Shown: positions 36,605 through 49,310, numbered from the stretch's first letter. The stretch: 64,000 bases of DNA from Otis tarda (GCA_026413225.1 CM048591.1:3673001-3737000); one strand, 5' to 3'. Numbers and translations are program-made. Notes: generated from the letters alone by a model not told the origin.

Positions 36605-37366
36605 AGAATCACAGAATGGTTTGGGTTGGAAGGGACCTTTAAAGTCCATCCCGTCCAAGCCCACTGCAAAGAGGTTGAACATCTCCAACCAGATCAGGTT
36701 GCTCAGAGCCCCATCCAACCTGGCCTGGAATGTTTCCAGGGAAACTGGGCAACCTGTTCCAGTGTAAAAAAATTTTTCCTAATATCTAAACTAAATCTAC
36801 CTCCCTCTATTTTGAAACCATTACCCCTTGTCCTGTCACAACAGGCCCTACTGAAGAGTTTCTCTCCATCTTTCCTGTAGCCCCCTTTAGGTACTGGAAA
36901 GCCACTATAAGCTCTCCCTGGAGCCTTTTCCAGGCTGAACAGCCCCAGCTCTCTCAGCCTGGCCTCACAGCACAGGTGCTCGAGCCCTCTGATCGTCTTC
37001 GTGGCCTCCTCTGGACTCGCTTCCACATGTCCACGTCCTTCTGATGCTGGGGGCTCCAGAGCTGGACGCAGAGCTGCAGGGGGGGGTCTCACCAGAGCGG
37101 AGCAGAGGGGCAGAATCCCCTCCCTCGCCCTGCTGCCCACGCTGCTGGGGATGCAGCCCAGGATGCGGTTGCCCTTCTGGGCTGCAAGGGCGCATTGCCT
37201 GCTCATGTTGAGCTTGTCATCCACCAGCACCCCCAAGTCCTTCTCCTCAGGGCTGCTCTCAATCCATTCTCCACCCAGACTGTATTTGTACTTGGGATTG
37301 CCCCAACCCACATGCAGGACCTTGCACTTGGCTTCCCCCCAGAAAGTCAGGAGAATCACATCTGGG
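36605..37366 (-). repeat. CR1 LINE, antisense, longest copy in the window
   Basis: About 760 bp of CR1 on the minus strand. The 3' end is at the left: agaatcacagaatggtttgg is the reverse complement of the CR1 tail. The minus-strand frame contains CR1 ORF2 C-terminal blocks such as NPKYKYSLGGEWIESSPEEK, DLGVLVDDKLNMSRQCALAA and QKGNRILGC. The frame is interrupted downstream, and the catalytic part of the reverse transcriptase is missing through 5' truncation at about 37366. It is better preserved than the other copies here, so it is probably a younger insertion, but it cannot be mobile. Confidence 0.95.
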
Positions 37367-40300
37367 AAGAGATGGTGTTAGCCTGGTGGGATGGATTCTT
37401 TCCCAGGACAGATGAGAACAAAATTCAAATGCTTGCTGTGAATCGAGCGTGTTTGTGCCCTAACCGTAGGCTGTCTGACCTTTGAAGTTTGTTCTGACCA
37501 AGACGCCCCTGAGGAGTATGCTGTCAAAAGTGGTATAAAGGAGCTTCCATTTTGATAAGTCAGAGCTTTCCTTCAAGAGGAGATTTTGTCAGACAGCTTC
37601 TGGTGAGCTGGAGCGACCAACATGTTCCGACAGTGAGGAACCAGGGCGTACGGACATCAACCTACCTTCCCGAGCATGTGCAAAAAGGCTGTGGCAGACT
37701 CTGGTTCAAACTTCTCCTTGCCTGCAGATCCAGCCCCTTGCCCCTGCCTCGAGCAACAATTTTTTTTTTTGCTTTTCGTACTAACCACAAATGTATTTCT
37801 TTGCCAGCAGCAATTCAGAGACAGTAGCGGTGCTTCTCCCCTACCCATTCCCGACACCCCTTTCTGAAATCTGCCTGCTCAGGCAGGATCTTCAACATTG
37901 CCACCCTTGGGAGCACTGTGAAAACAGAAGGATAATTGCTAGAAGTTGCCTTATGAGAAGAATCCATTGCTGCCTACGACTCAGCTCCCTCTGTGTGTTT
38001 TCTTTCTGAAGGCTGTGGCATTCCTCAGCCGTTGGATGCTGCGCTGCTGGCTCGCTCCGTGGTGGGCTGTGCGGAAGGGAGGTAGGCAGGGATGTCTAGC
38101 AGGGAATTCACTGTGCCCTGCGGGAGGTGATAACTCAAGGTAATGAAGCAAGGTTGACTTTGTTCCCTTGCCTAAATCCAGTGCTCCTGCTGCTATGAAC
38201 TCAGCAGCTTGTGCGTAAATGCTCTATCCAATGCCCCAGATAATATTTGCTACGAGATTTCCTTAGGCAATCCCATCCTATGGCATTTCAGGTGACCGTG
38301 ATACCATATTGCTAAATAAATGGCAGTAACCGATGAATATCACGTGGCTGAGCAGTCAGATGGAGCTTGCAGGTGGCAGGATGGGGCTGGGATGTGTCCG
38401 TGTGTTTTCCGTGGTTGGAGGCACCCAGGGGTGTTGGAGCTGGATAAAAAGATCCTGGGCGAGGTGTTGGGGTAGGGCTGCACCCTGTCTCCTTGGGATG
38501 GAGATGGCAGGGGGACCAGCCTGGATGTAGGCAGCCTGGGACCAGTACTGGGGGGTGGGAGGGCTGCGGCCCCATGCCCTTCCTCCCCCAGGAGCAGTGT
38601 CAGGAGTGCCCTTCACCAAAATAAACCCCCTGGCTCTCGGTGGAAGGAGCCTGACTCTATCCCACGGTGCCATATTAATCTTTCCTTTTAGCTGATGAAA
38701 GCTGTGGCTGAGTTGATTAGTAACAGATGAGCTGCTTGACTGTCACACCTCTGCTAAATTAATGCAGTGGGGTCATATCAGTTAGTGCCACCCCACTGCT
38801 TCCCCGGGATGGCATCCTGGCAACGTCTCCGCAAGCCGCCTTGGGATGGCTGTGTGTGTATCAGCACGTTGGATGAGAGGCATCAGGGGGAGCTGGATTG
38901 TCTCTAATGGAGCTGTAAGGCTGTAAAGGAAAGGAAGGTGCTGTAACCGTACAGGACTCTTGCGCTTGTGTGTTGCAATGGGAAGGGGAAAGAAAGCAGA
39001 AAATAGTTACTGCTCTTGCTGCTGAATTTTTGTTAGGTGTTCTGCTCTTGGCATCTTCCAGTTTGTGCTTCCAAAGCTGCTAATTTGATGTCTAGGAAAG
39101 CTCCCTTCCCCGTCCCTGTGCTGCAGCGAGCCTGCACTGCTAGATGGAGTCACAGCTTTCACCAGCCGTACATTAGCATTTTGCATGTTCCCCGTGCTAG
39201 GAGAAGCATTCAGGAAAAAAACAGAAAAATATCTAGGCAACATCTTGATCTCTGTTTTGCAGATGAACTCAGAGCCATGTATTGAGGTTAAAAAAAGCCA
39301 AGTGGGTATTTTTGAAAAGATGATGTTGCTGTTTTCAATAATGCATGATTAAGGGCTTACAGAACAGGGAACAACATCCACCCATGCTTAAAATGAAGAG
39401 TGCTTGACTTCAGCCAGGGAGCAATGAGAGCCTTTTCCTGCATGCTTCTAGCAGCTGAATCCTCGCTGCCTTTTTGAGAGGTAGCATCCCTTTCTATTTA
39501 AATATGCACATCCACCGTGTGATTCTGTAAGATGTGCTGATGTATGAAGCACAGAAGGACCCCTGAGCAGAACGAAGAGCTGCTCTCTCTGCTGCAGCTG
39601 AGCGTTGAATTGCTCAGAGAGGGAGACAGCACTGGCAAAAATTCAGCATAGCTCAGGAATAATCCTGTTTCCTTCCGGAAGGTGATGGAACTAAAATTGT
39701 CCAGCATGCAGAGCTGAGTGGGGCATGTGTGGGACCTGGCTTGAGTGCACACAGTTTCAGAGTTGGGAATATAGAAAAAAAAATGAAGGGGAAGAGCTGG
39801 TGATCACACACGAGGCATGACCCTGTGGTCCGTGAGGCAGGGATGAGCTATGACCTAAGCCAAGGACCACTAACATTCCTGGAGTAGCTTTGCCCGTGGA
39901 ACGTCTGGCAAGGACCATGGAGAAGAGGCATGCAAGCGCACGCCATGCACCTCAACCTTGCTTACATTTTAAGGGACAACATAAAACCCTTGCGGCAGAG
40001 TGCCCTGGGATTGCCACCAGCCCAAAGTGACAACCCAACACGTTGCCCAGCTCTGCGGGGCCCCATCATGGGAGTCTCCGTGCTGACAGTCTGACAGCAA
40101 CACCGTGTGTGGAGAGCCCTTGGGAGCACTTGGTGTTCTGAGCAGGTTGTCAAACGATGTCATGATAAATCTTAGATCTGAAATAGAGCAGTCTTGAAAA
40201 ACCTTCCAAGGCATTGGATCTGGTAGGTAATTTTACCAGAGTCTGGCAAACAATTTTACCTGGGTTTTGCTGGCTGGACAGATGTGTTTCTGCAGAAGCT

Positions 40301-42489
40301 GTACAAGGTGACCTTCCTGTCTTGTTTTTGGTCACTGCTGCTGATTCCTCTTCAGTGACTTGTTCTCTACATCTCCCCCTTGGTGCTCTGCATGTGTTCA
40401 GGCATCCTTCTGGTCTACACTTCAGAGGCATAAAGCCTGATCCTACAAGGGTAATCTAATTTCAGCTGCTGATGCTTGTCCTTTTGTGGGTCCTTTTATC
40501 CCATCAGGTTGTTCTGGCCCCTGAAAAATGGCGTGGAAAATTAATCACTGACATCAGAATAAATATTCTAGAGGAGGTGCAAAGAGCAAAGCTTCTTGAA
40601 AAATGTGGTCTGTGATTAAAAATCCCAGTGTACAATGGGTCACTTTTAGTTAGAGCAGCTTAGTGGCCAAATGGGAGCTGTAAACTGCACCTTCTCCATC
40701 CTTAGTTAATGCAAATGAAATCCTTTGCTGCTGACAGGTTGTAGGAGCTCTATGAACCGAGGCAAAAGAGTTAAAGAGAAACATTACGGTATTTTCTCTC
40801 TTGTCTGAGCTGGGCTCTGTCCTCCTCTTTCTTGTTATTTAGTATTTATTGCACTTTTATCATTATTATTTTATTTGTAATGGCATGTTTTGTGATGGGG
40901 CGCCAAGAATGTCGGCTCGATTTTAAGCCTTTTCAGAGCGCATTCATTAAACCATGACAGGTGATTTTCCCTTCTGTTTGAGCTCTGCCCTTGTGCTCCT
41001 CACCCAGGGAGCTGAGCGCATCTTTGTAATTCAGGGGATGGTCCAACGACCACTTTTCATACGCTTGCTCTCACATCCTCTGCCTCAGGGGGAGCATGTG
41101 CACCAAAGTGTCTGCTGTCTTTTGGAATATTTTTTAATATATGCTGATTACGGTGGAGGAGGCAGGTGACCCAGGGTTTGTGGTATCTGTAGCTCCTGAG
41201 GGATTTCATTTCTGGTGTTGGCTGGGAAGCCCAGACAAGCTTCTCCCCTAACTTTGCACCTGCCAAAGGGAAAAATGTTGCTCACCACGGATCATGGCGC
41301 AAAAAGTTTTATTTTAGCAAGGGAGGTATGTGTGATGTGGACTGTGAATTTGTCCTTTTTGCAGAAGCATCCTGCCCAGGACTCAGAAATAAAAAGGTGA
41401 CATGGCTTGAAGTACCAGCTAGCCAGGGCTCAATAACAGAGTATGACAAACCCTCTGTCGAGGGCATATATGACATCATGAACTGTTTGGTAGTAGATTT
41501 TGCATTAATCTCTATCAGTTTTGTTTAGTGTCTTGCTCTCCATCTCCAGCACTAGTTCTGCACAGAGATATGGCCGTTGACATCTGTCATGGTTCAGGTT
41601 GCTTGGAGGAATGAGGCAGTTGGGTAGACTTTGGCAGTAGATTTTGAAAGTTTCTTGTATTTGCCCCAGCTACAGTCACACTGAAGGCCATAGGAGTTTC
41701 CTCACTGATTTCGAAAGAATCTGAGCTCACCCTTGCTGTCCTTCGGAGCCATTAGTCCTATCCTGATCCCTCTGAAGACCTTGCTTCTCAAACTCACTGA
41801 CACGGCATGTGTGAAATGTTTGTGGTGCAGCTCACCTGCATGATTTTTGCATTGGTTGGTGCTATACACGTGATGTAGCTTCGTAACGTGACAGCTCCTG
41901 CCTTTGCTCCTGTTTCTCCGTTAAAATGGAAAGGACCGGATTTTCCTTTTTATTTTAAACTGGGTAGAGTAACAGGGTGGTCACCTTTGACTTTTTTTGC
42001 TCATGCAGTGTGACTGACCTTTCCTCAAAATGTTGTCACCAGCCAGGTTTAATATACGCTAAGCTGCAAAAATAGCTCTAGGACACCATTTGGACCAGAA
42101 GGGTCAGGTCTGAGCCTGGGCAGATAGTTGGTTCTGTAACTCATTGATGTTTTGAAAAAGCAAGGTTGGTGTTTAGGTCCAAGTTCATTTAAGGGCCATA
42201 TACCAACATCAAAATTTGCAACTTCCTCTCATCTATTTCAACTTTCAGTGTCAAGGCCAGGAACCGAGTGATCTCTTCTTCTTTCCCCGGGTAGTGAACA
42301 CCCAGTGTCAGAGCTCTGCCTATGGATTTCATTCCTCTTGTAGAGGAGAGGGTCAGTGTACGGGATCCAGGAGCCATGATTCAGACATGCTTTCAAGACG
42401 ACATCAGCACATCCTGAATTAGTTTGTGTTATTTTGTGTCAAACCATTGAGTTATTAACGTATTGGGATTTCTGCCTCTCTCCTTGCAG

Positions 42490-42588
42490 TCAACAAATAC
42501 GTGGTCCGAGTTTTTACCGGTGAAGTTAGCGGCAGTGGAACAGATGCGGATGTCTTCATTAATATCTTCGGTGATAAAGGAGACACAG
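42490..42588 (+). CDS. LOXHD1: LOXHD1 coding exon 5: PLAT domain 2, first part
   Basis: This exon encodes residues 268-300. It reads [20 protein letters not shown] and then [14 protein letters not shown], the opening beta-strands of PLAT2 with the [10 protein letters not shown] motif. The acceptor is ctctccttgcag|TCAACA and the donor ACACAG|GTATTC. It enters and leaves in phase 1, so the exon is symmetrical. It aligns closely with mammalian LOXHD1 PLAT2. Confidence 0.97.
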
Positions 42589-44119
42589 GTATTCAAATGC
42601 AAATAATTTCCTAAAATATTTCTTCCTGTGCTGCAGCACACAGCAGCAATCTGGCAAATGCAGAATAATTTGGCTGACTGAAAGGCACAACAAATGGTGT
42701 TGTTAGCTCTGGGGTTTCTTGCATCCAAAGCTCCTGGAAGCTGCAGAGCAGCAGTGGTGGCTGAGCTGTGTGCACGACTGTCGTTCCCTGCCACAAAAAA
42801 AAAAAAGACCAAAAAAGCAGCAGCACCACCAGCATAAACCAGTGCATGAAGTGCCAGCCCGCTGAGGGATCCAACACCAACGTGTTAATTACAGTGCATG
42901 CAGTGAGAGCTGCATTTCCTATCTTTCTGTGTTCCTGGAATTCTGTCCTTTCAGTGTGGCAAAGTTTGTTGCAAAGCCTGCCTGGCTGTTTAGAAAGATA
43001 ATCTAACCAAGGTTTGTATTAGCTGACTTTAAATTTATGGTGATAGCTTTTCTTTTTTTTTTTTTATTTAATTCTTTTTTAATGTGAATTGGACTACAAC
43101 AGTGGTCTAGGAACAATTAAATTGAGTTTAATTTTTAAAAAATATTTTGAACAGAATGATACTAGAAGATATGCCTAGACCAAACTCTCTGGGTCACACC
43201 GTGGAGAAGAGTGGGTACAAATTCCTGTAGACCCAGAGAGTGCATATTGTCTCTTTTATACTACACCTATCCTGTCAAATTCAAGACATAATGATATGCT
43301 GTCTGCCAAGTGTCCTTGAATAGATTATGAAACCTAGTGGGTAGGTCTCATCCTTGATTAATTCTCCAGACTTTTACAAGGGGATTTGTCTGATCTCACT
43401 GGAAACTTTTGAAAGTGGGAGTCTAAATCTAAGCTGGTTGTCCAGGCACTCTGTCATATCTACACAGAGGAATAACACCTCTATAAAATTATTTATCCCC
43501 TTCTAAGGTAAGTGAAATGAATTGCCCTCTGAAACCTTTCCCTGCACCGGTACCTTGGGTGGGCTGAATCCCCCTCGTGGCATCACTCACACAGGAACAG
43601 CGAGGTCGGTGCTTTAATACTTTTCATAAAGGCAAGCTCCTGTGAGATCAGGAAAAGGCAATACCCCTGGCTGGGTCCTAATTTGAAAATAAATCCTTCC
43701 TGCGTGATGCAGCAAAGACTCCCATGTCCTGAAATGTCAAAATCTGCAGCTTGTAACCAAATCCTTTTAAAAACAGTTTGGAGATTTTTAAAGACATTAA
43801 AAATAAAAGGGAAATGTGGTAGTATGAAAAAAAGATGCGGGAGCCATCTGGATATATATTTCTGAAAGCTCTGAGAGCTGTAATTAACTGTGACATAGGA
43901 GTGAAATCCTGATCTTTTGTTTGCTCAAGAAAAGGTACATTTTTTAATTAGAATATGAAGCCCTCTGCCTTTGCCCTGAATCCTGGTTGCAGACAGCTAG
44001 TACCTGGAGAATATTGGATTCAGTTAGTGGTGATATTCCGAAGTATTTCCTCACTTACAAAACACACATGTGCCGGTAACCCTTTCCTCCTTGGTTCTTC
44101 TATATTTATTTTTTCTCAG
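42589..44119 (+). other. LOXHD1: LOXHD1 intron 5 (phase 1)
   Basis: This 1.5-kb intron holds A12 near 42792, a T-rich run at about 43050-43066, and otherwise unique AT-rich sequence. I see no repeat family or gene. The acceptor is tttattttttctcag. Confidence 0.85.
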
Positions 44120-44268
44120 GTGTGAGGAAACTGGACAATGACAAAGACAACTTTGAAAAGGGAGCAGAGGACAAGTTCACACTCGATGCTCCGAATTTGG
44201 GAAGGTTGAGGAAGATTAATATAGGTCATAATAACAAGGGTGGCTCTGCTGGCTGGTTCCTCGAAAAG
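44120..44268 (+). CDS. LOXHD1: LOXHD1 coding exon 6: PLAT domain 2, middle
   Basis: This exon encodes residues 301-350. It reads [20 protein letters not shown], then [20 protein letters not shown] and [10 protein letters not shown]. The [10 protein letters not shown], I-G-H-N-N-K-G and G-W-F-L motifs match mammalian PLAT2 almost residue for residue. The acceptor is ttttctcag|GTGTGAGG and the donor GAAAAG|GTTAGT. It exits in phase 0. Confidence 0.97.
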
Positions 44269-46628
44269 GTTAGTTGCTCACGAAATGTTTAACTTACGTT
44301 GTGGGATCTAAATGTCTCACTTTTTACCCTCTTGCTAGTCTGATGCCAAGAAAGGTAAGGATATTTGCTGACGATACAGGTTTCTGGTTACTGAGAAAGG
44401 CACAAATCAGGTTTTCAGTGTTCCAGAAGTATCCTCTCCGGCACTCACTTCTTTCTGCAGAGAAAACTGGAAGCTGATGGAGAGCTGGCAGCAGCTGGGT
44501 GCGTGCCAGTGTGGTGCATCCACATCAGCTGCAGCAGATTCAGATTGGGTAGTTAGAAAATGAGGGGCACTCTGGCTTTAGGTAAATTGTCAAGCATCTC
44601 AGGGGACTTTGTGGCAGTGAGAAAATCTAGTCGTTAAGACTTGAATTTGCCTGCTCTAATTATGTTTCTTCTGTCTCAGTTACTGCAGTTTCTTTGACAG
44701 ATGAGAGGGAATTATCCAAGCTGGGTCCCCCAAGCCCCTCCTCGCTCTGTTGACTTAACTCATTACCAAGATGGTAAAGATACCAGACTCTAAGAAATAT
44801 CTATTGAGTCTGTTCACACTGGAAATGTGCAAATACTTCTAGCTTGGCCAAATTTAAGTGATTTGTCGTTGGTAGAGCAAAAAAAAAGTTATACCTGCCA
44901 CAAAGATCCTTTTCTTCCACTTTCCTCCTCATTTTAATCTCCTGCTTTAAGACGTGAAGGTATCGCAGCTTTTAGTGAAATGGTTGAAGGAATATTTTAA
45001 AAGGATAAATCTATGACTCTAATCTCATTTTCTTTCCTCTGCTGGTGTAGTTTAACACAGCTGGCTTTAATCCACTGAAGATCTGACCCCAAATTTGTAA
45101 ATCCTAGATAACAAGGTGGTTTGATGTATTACAAATACAAATATTAGCACATGCTTTTCCACCATCACCCCCTATGCTGCACTAAAAGTTATTATGCTGG
45201 TTGCCCATGAAAAATGCAGAAGATAAAAACCGGAGCTGTTGTTCTCCCTGTAATAAGTAGAGGGGAAAAAACCTGCAGAAAAGGAAACTCATTCTCACAT
45301 TGCAGATGAAGTCTGCACAGCATGATTTTTGATGTTGGTTAGGTTGCTTAAGTCCCAAAGCCTGAAGCAGTGACTACTTGCAGCCAACACATGAATCCTA
45401 TGTTCTTCCAAAGGAATTGCCGAGACATTTGTGATTAATTAAAAGGCAACTTTCGCCTTGCAAGTTCAACTGGTAGCTTGGAGGAGTGAGCTAAAACATA
45501 GTGCAGTTATCTTCTACTGTTGGTAGATGTTTTTCTCTAGTAAGCTCCAATATTTAGGGACTCTAGTGTTGTCACTCCTGGATTAAATTGCTAAGCATCA
45601 TCAGAAGTTCTTGTCATGTTTCTTGTGTTTTCAGTCTGGCTTATACTCAGAGCTGTTTTTTCACCTCTGAATGTATGAATAGAGATATTAACAGGAACCC
45701 AAAGAGAATCAGCAGGGAGGGAGGAAACATAGTGCTGATATTTCTCCAGAACCTCATGTATTTTAGTCTCTAACACTCAGTACAACACTGCTCTTCCATA
45801 CTGATAATGCCAGCCCTGGCACACGCGGTCCATGCCTACGGAGGGTTAACGAGAATTGGTAATGCTACAGGCAACAGCACAATGTGGGATGAATGACAAG
45901 AGGAGAAACTCTGATTCCCAAGAAGATGTTGGTAAGAAATGCCTCGGTAAGAGGTGCAAGAAACTCCAAGTGGCTAACACTGCTTTAAAGGCAAAGACTG
46001 TTCCCTGGCTAGTGTCAGTGGAATATCTCTCTAGAGCAGGGCCAAGAGCCAAATCCTTACAAGTTAGAAGCTATTCCTACCACAGAGTTTCATAGCTGTC
46101 TTTGCAGTGGTTCCATCCTGGAGTAACTGAGTGGGATAACATGGTATAACAAGGTCATGCAAGCTGATCCAGTGGTCTTGATTTGTTCTGAAATTCCTTG
46201 GTTATTATTTTATAACAAGGCTTTAAAACTGAGAGAGAAAGAAGACACAGCCTGTTCCCAAAGCAGAACAAAGAGCTGCCGTTCAGCTGATGGAGAAGAG
46301 TAGCCAGCAAACAGGCTCTGGAGAAAAGGAAGACAAGCCAGCCAGCTGGTCTTGCTAGCAGAGACATCTGGTCTTGTACACTGTGAGAGATGCAGATTGA
46401 GTTCACTGGATAAAAAAAGAAAAGAGAAAAGCCTGGTTTTTATTTGCTGATTGTCTGAAATTCTATCAGTACTAATTAGGGAGCGGAGAGGGATCTGCTT
46501 GAGTATTGAATACATTAAATATCAAGTAAGAGTGTGTACATTAAGCTTCTGCTCTTCTGTCACTCCCTCGTGTAATACTTTTGCTTTTTCAACGTGTATT
46601 TCACAAAATGCTGCTTCTTTTCTCTTAG
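44269..46628 (+). other. LOXHD1: LOXHD1 intron 6 (phase 0)
   Basis: A 2.4-kb intron of unique sequence. I recognise no repeat family, RNA gene or exon. It ends at gcttcttttctcttag. Confidence 0.85.
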
Positions 46629-46752
46629 GTGATCATTGAAGACATTGGCAATAAGTGTGTGTACCAATTCCCAGTTGGACGCTGGTTTGCTTTAGATGAA
46701 GATGATGGAAAAATCCAGAGGGACATTCTTGTTGGGGGCACTGAAGCCACAG
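46629..46752 (+). CDS. LOXHD1: LOXHD1 coding exon 7: PLAT domain 2, end
   Basis: This exon encodes residues 351-391. It reads [20 protein letters not shown] and then [20 protein letters not shown]. It completes PLAT2. The terminal W-L seen in most PLAT repeats is W-F here, and the Cys that usually precedes it (F-P-C) is Val. Mammalian PLAT2 also lacks that Cys. The acceptor is tttctcttag|GTGATC and the donor CCACAG|GTAAAG. It exits in phase 1. Confidence 0.97.
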
Positions 46753-47112
46753 GTAAAGTCATGGGCTGAATCCATGATGGGAAATGTGAAGATACAAAGG
46801 CATAATTAATGCTACTAGCCATGGTTTTTTTAGAAGGTTAAATGCCTTATGCTCAGAGACACTTACAGTGGACTATCTGCTAGTGATGGGCAGATTTGTG
46901 CAAGGGTCCCTGAACTACTATTGCGTTTCCCACCTCCACATCTCTCTGGTTAAGCTGTGCAGGACCTACATGTTGATTGATGTAAAGCCAAGAAAACAAA
47001 TTACTATTGAGGCAGAAGATTACTTGGATAGTGTTCTGCCTGTATTTCTTCATTAGCATAAAGGTAAACCCTTTGACTATGCATATAACTGCTGTTCTTT
47101 ACTTCATTGCAA

Positions 47113-47117
47113 GGTCT
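47113..47117. repeat. LTR target-site duplication, left
   Basis: GGTCT directly before the LTR start TGTCACAGCC; the same five bases follow the element at 47924-47928. Confidence 0.85.
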
Positions 47118-47923
47118 TGTCACAGCCCACTCGGGACTTGTGATGGTTCTTTTAATGCGATCTCGAAGTGCAAAATTACGGCGAACACGCCAAAGGGGTT
47201 GGTTTCAATCAAACAGCACAAACTTTATTATTTTGCCCGTAAAGCGGCATGCAGTAGGTTAAAGGGAGTGAAAACGAAAAGTAAAGATAGGGAAGGGAAA
47301 AAAGAAGATAATAGCTACCATCATGGGTCCAAGGCGTCCCTATGGTCCCAGATCCAGGCAGCGTCCCACCGGTCCTCACAATCGATGTCGATGTTGATCC
47401 TTGGTGGGGAGAGCTCTTCGGGGGTCTCGTTGTTAGTGGCTGACCTTTTACGCCAAGTGGCAAACCTTGCTCCTCCTTACTCCGGGGATCTCTGCCTGCT
47501 CTCGGCCCTTAGGATAGAAGTGTGTTTTTTGTACATTATCATTAGCAAAGTTCTGTTAAAGGTCACTTTCTCACCATTGTTTTTGAGACAGCAGTTGTGA
47601 TTCATCCTCCTCGATAGCAGCTGCATGGTTATCTCTGCCAGTTTTGACAACAGGGATGAGCCGTGGCACCTCCGTGCCGCTCTGTCCACCGTTTCAAGGA
47701 TGTTGTACATTTTGTTGTTAGGCCAGAGTCGGCCTTGTCCATAACAGTTCCGTTCTGTTCCCGGGGGAAAAAAAAAACAAACAACTGCATCTCAGGCAGG
47801 CTGCTCGCAGCAACTCATGTCAAGTTGTGAGCCTAACTTTTAGGCCAGATCAAGTCCATAGTCCACCTGGAAGTCCTCGATGACAAGGTTGAGACAATAC
47901 TGATTTTCTGACCGACCCTTACA
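47118..47923 (-). mobile_element. Solo LTR, antisense, 806 bp
   Basis: On the plus strand the element begins TGTCACAGCCC and ends GACCCTTACA, so on its own strand it runs TGTAAGGGTC...GGGCTGTGACA with the TG...CA ends of a retroviral LTR. Perfect 5-bp duplications (GGTCT) flank it. A polyadenylation signal AATAAA lies on the minus strand at 47224-47229, at a suitable distance from the 3' end. No internal retroviral genes are present. Its 3' end (GGGCTGTGACA) resembles those of the intron 1 LTRs (GGGCTGAACT-GTGACA type), but the body looks different. Confidence 0.85.
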
Positions 47924-47928
47924 GGTCT
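47924..47928. repeat. LTR target-site duplication, right
   Basis: GGTCT directly after the LTR end CCTTACA, identical to 47113-47117. Confidence 0.85.
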
Positions 47929-49059
47929 TCAACATCTGCAGTCCTCATGCTCCTTCCCACACGCGTGCAGGGAAAGTGATCTGAGTGCAGAGTCCTAACT
48001 GCAGGATCCATGTTGGGAAAAATTAGGCAAAGACAGGGGGAAAAAAAATCTAAAAAAGATCAGTTTACTTAGTAAAAGCTTCTCTTATTCATTTACCATT
48101 CATGACTGTGCAATTTTTTTCCTGCTCTCATGAGTTCTGTTGAAGATATATGCAGAGTAAAACATACTTGAACACTATTTTTAATGTAAACTTCAAAGAA
48201 AGAAAGGATTGCTTAGAAGAGGGTGAGTTCTGATGTTTCTACTTCATCCAAAGTCCCTATGAAATTTCTGGGTGGCTTAAGCAAAGGAAGAACTTAGACT
48301 GGGCCCCAACTATTTTATGCATGCTCCCTAAAACATGGTTATATTTACAGATGTGTCTCCTTATTCAATACCAGCCCTGAGATATACCTTTCAGTGAGCC
48401 TTCTGAGAAGTAAGGCTTGTAGGAAGAAATGTTCCCTTTCTTAGATCAACAGTTAGAGCTAGAGAGAAACAAGTGAATTTTTATGCATATGGACTTCTAC
48501 TCAGAAATATTTTTCTTTCTTCGAGCTGGGCTAATACTTCTCCCACGCCTTGTTTTGCTGAGATCTTTGGGCTCTAACAGTGACAGTGAAGGTGCTTCTG
48601 GCTTCACCATCATTATGTGCTGCTGATCCTATGTTTCCAGAATTTTGGGATGCTACACATCTTGCCACCACTGTTTAAAGCAAAACCTCTCCATCTTTAA
48701 ACATCCTCTGATATGTCTGGTGCTTGGTACCTCTCAAAATCAAGTGACTTACTTGCCAATTCAATTTTTTTTTTTACCTTTATTCACCTAATTATCACCA
48801 CATGGTGATTAAAAAAGCCATACTTTTTTTTCTGTTGAGCCATGCAACAGGGATTTTGTCACCTCAAACCTGTTTCTTTTGGACAGCTGTGCATTTCTGA
48901 GAGGTACATGTGGAACAAAACCAAATTAAGCATTTCACTGTGTGTAAGTCAAAAGCTAGAAACACCAATGGGAAACCAACGGAAATCCGACCAAAATTGT
49001 TACTCTCAGCCTTTTTTCCTCCCTTCTTTTCTTCCTAACTGAATTCTCGATTCCTTCAG

Positions 49060-49310
49060 GTATTGTGTACAACGTCGCTGTAGTGACAGGAGATATCAGA
49101 GGAGCTGGCACGAACTCCAAGATTCACGTAATCCTCCATGGCTCCAAAGGCTTAAAGAACAGTGGGAAGATTTTCCTGGAAGGAGGTGAATTTGAGCGTG
49201 CCAGGACAGATCTCTTTAACGTGGAGATAGCTGCTCTTCTCAGCCCTCTCAGCAGAGTCACCATTGGGCATGATAATTGCGGCGTCAGTTCTGGCTGGTT
49301 TTGTGAGAAG
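49060..49310 (+). CDS. LOXHD1: LOXHD1 coding exon 8: PLAT domain 3, main part
   Basis: This exon encodes residues 392-475. It opens [20 protein letters not shown] and continues [20 protein letters not shown] through [20 protein letters not shown] to GWFCEK. In this domain the usual G-T-D-A-N-V-F motif is G-T-N-S-K-I-H, lacking the acidic residue; mammalian PLAT3 also diverges here. One 251-bp exon covers what PLAT2 and PLAT4 each encode in two exons. The acceptor is gattccttcag|GTATTG and the donor GAGAAG|GTGAGA. It enters in phase 1 and exits in phase 0. Confidence 0.97.

Larger units (their letters stand above)
28473..42489 (+). other. LOXHD1: LOXHD1 intron 4 (phase 1)
   Basis: This 14.0-kb intron lies between PLAT1 and PLAT2. 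Recognised contents are T19 at 29425-29443, (AC)7 at 31451-31464 and an antisense CR1 at 36605-37366. The stretch 40840-40950 is AT-rich, unique and free of recognisable repeats. The longest open frame, 202 codons at 33894-34502, has no family features and no splice context and is treated as chance. The intron ends at cctctctccttgcag. Confidence 0.8.
46753..49059 (+). other. LOXHD1: LOXHD1 intron 7 (phase 1)
   Basis: A 2.3-kb intron, more than a third of which is an antisense solo LTR with target duplications (47113-47928). The remainder is unique AT-rich sequence. It ends at the acceptor ctcgattccttcag. Confidence 0.88.

Noticed and set aside
36703..37359. 218-codon minus-strand open frame
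   Set aside because: CR1 ORF2 C-terminal remnant, not a host gene; already annotated as repeat.
36605..37375. agaatcaca at both ends of the antisense CR1 as a possible target-site duplication
   Set aside because: The left copy is part of the usual CR1 3' terminal octamer sequence, and CR1 insertions normally lack clear target duplications.
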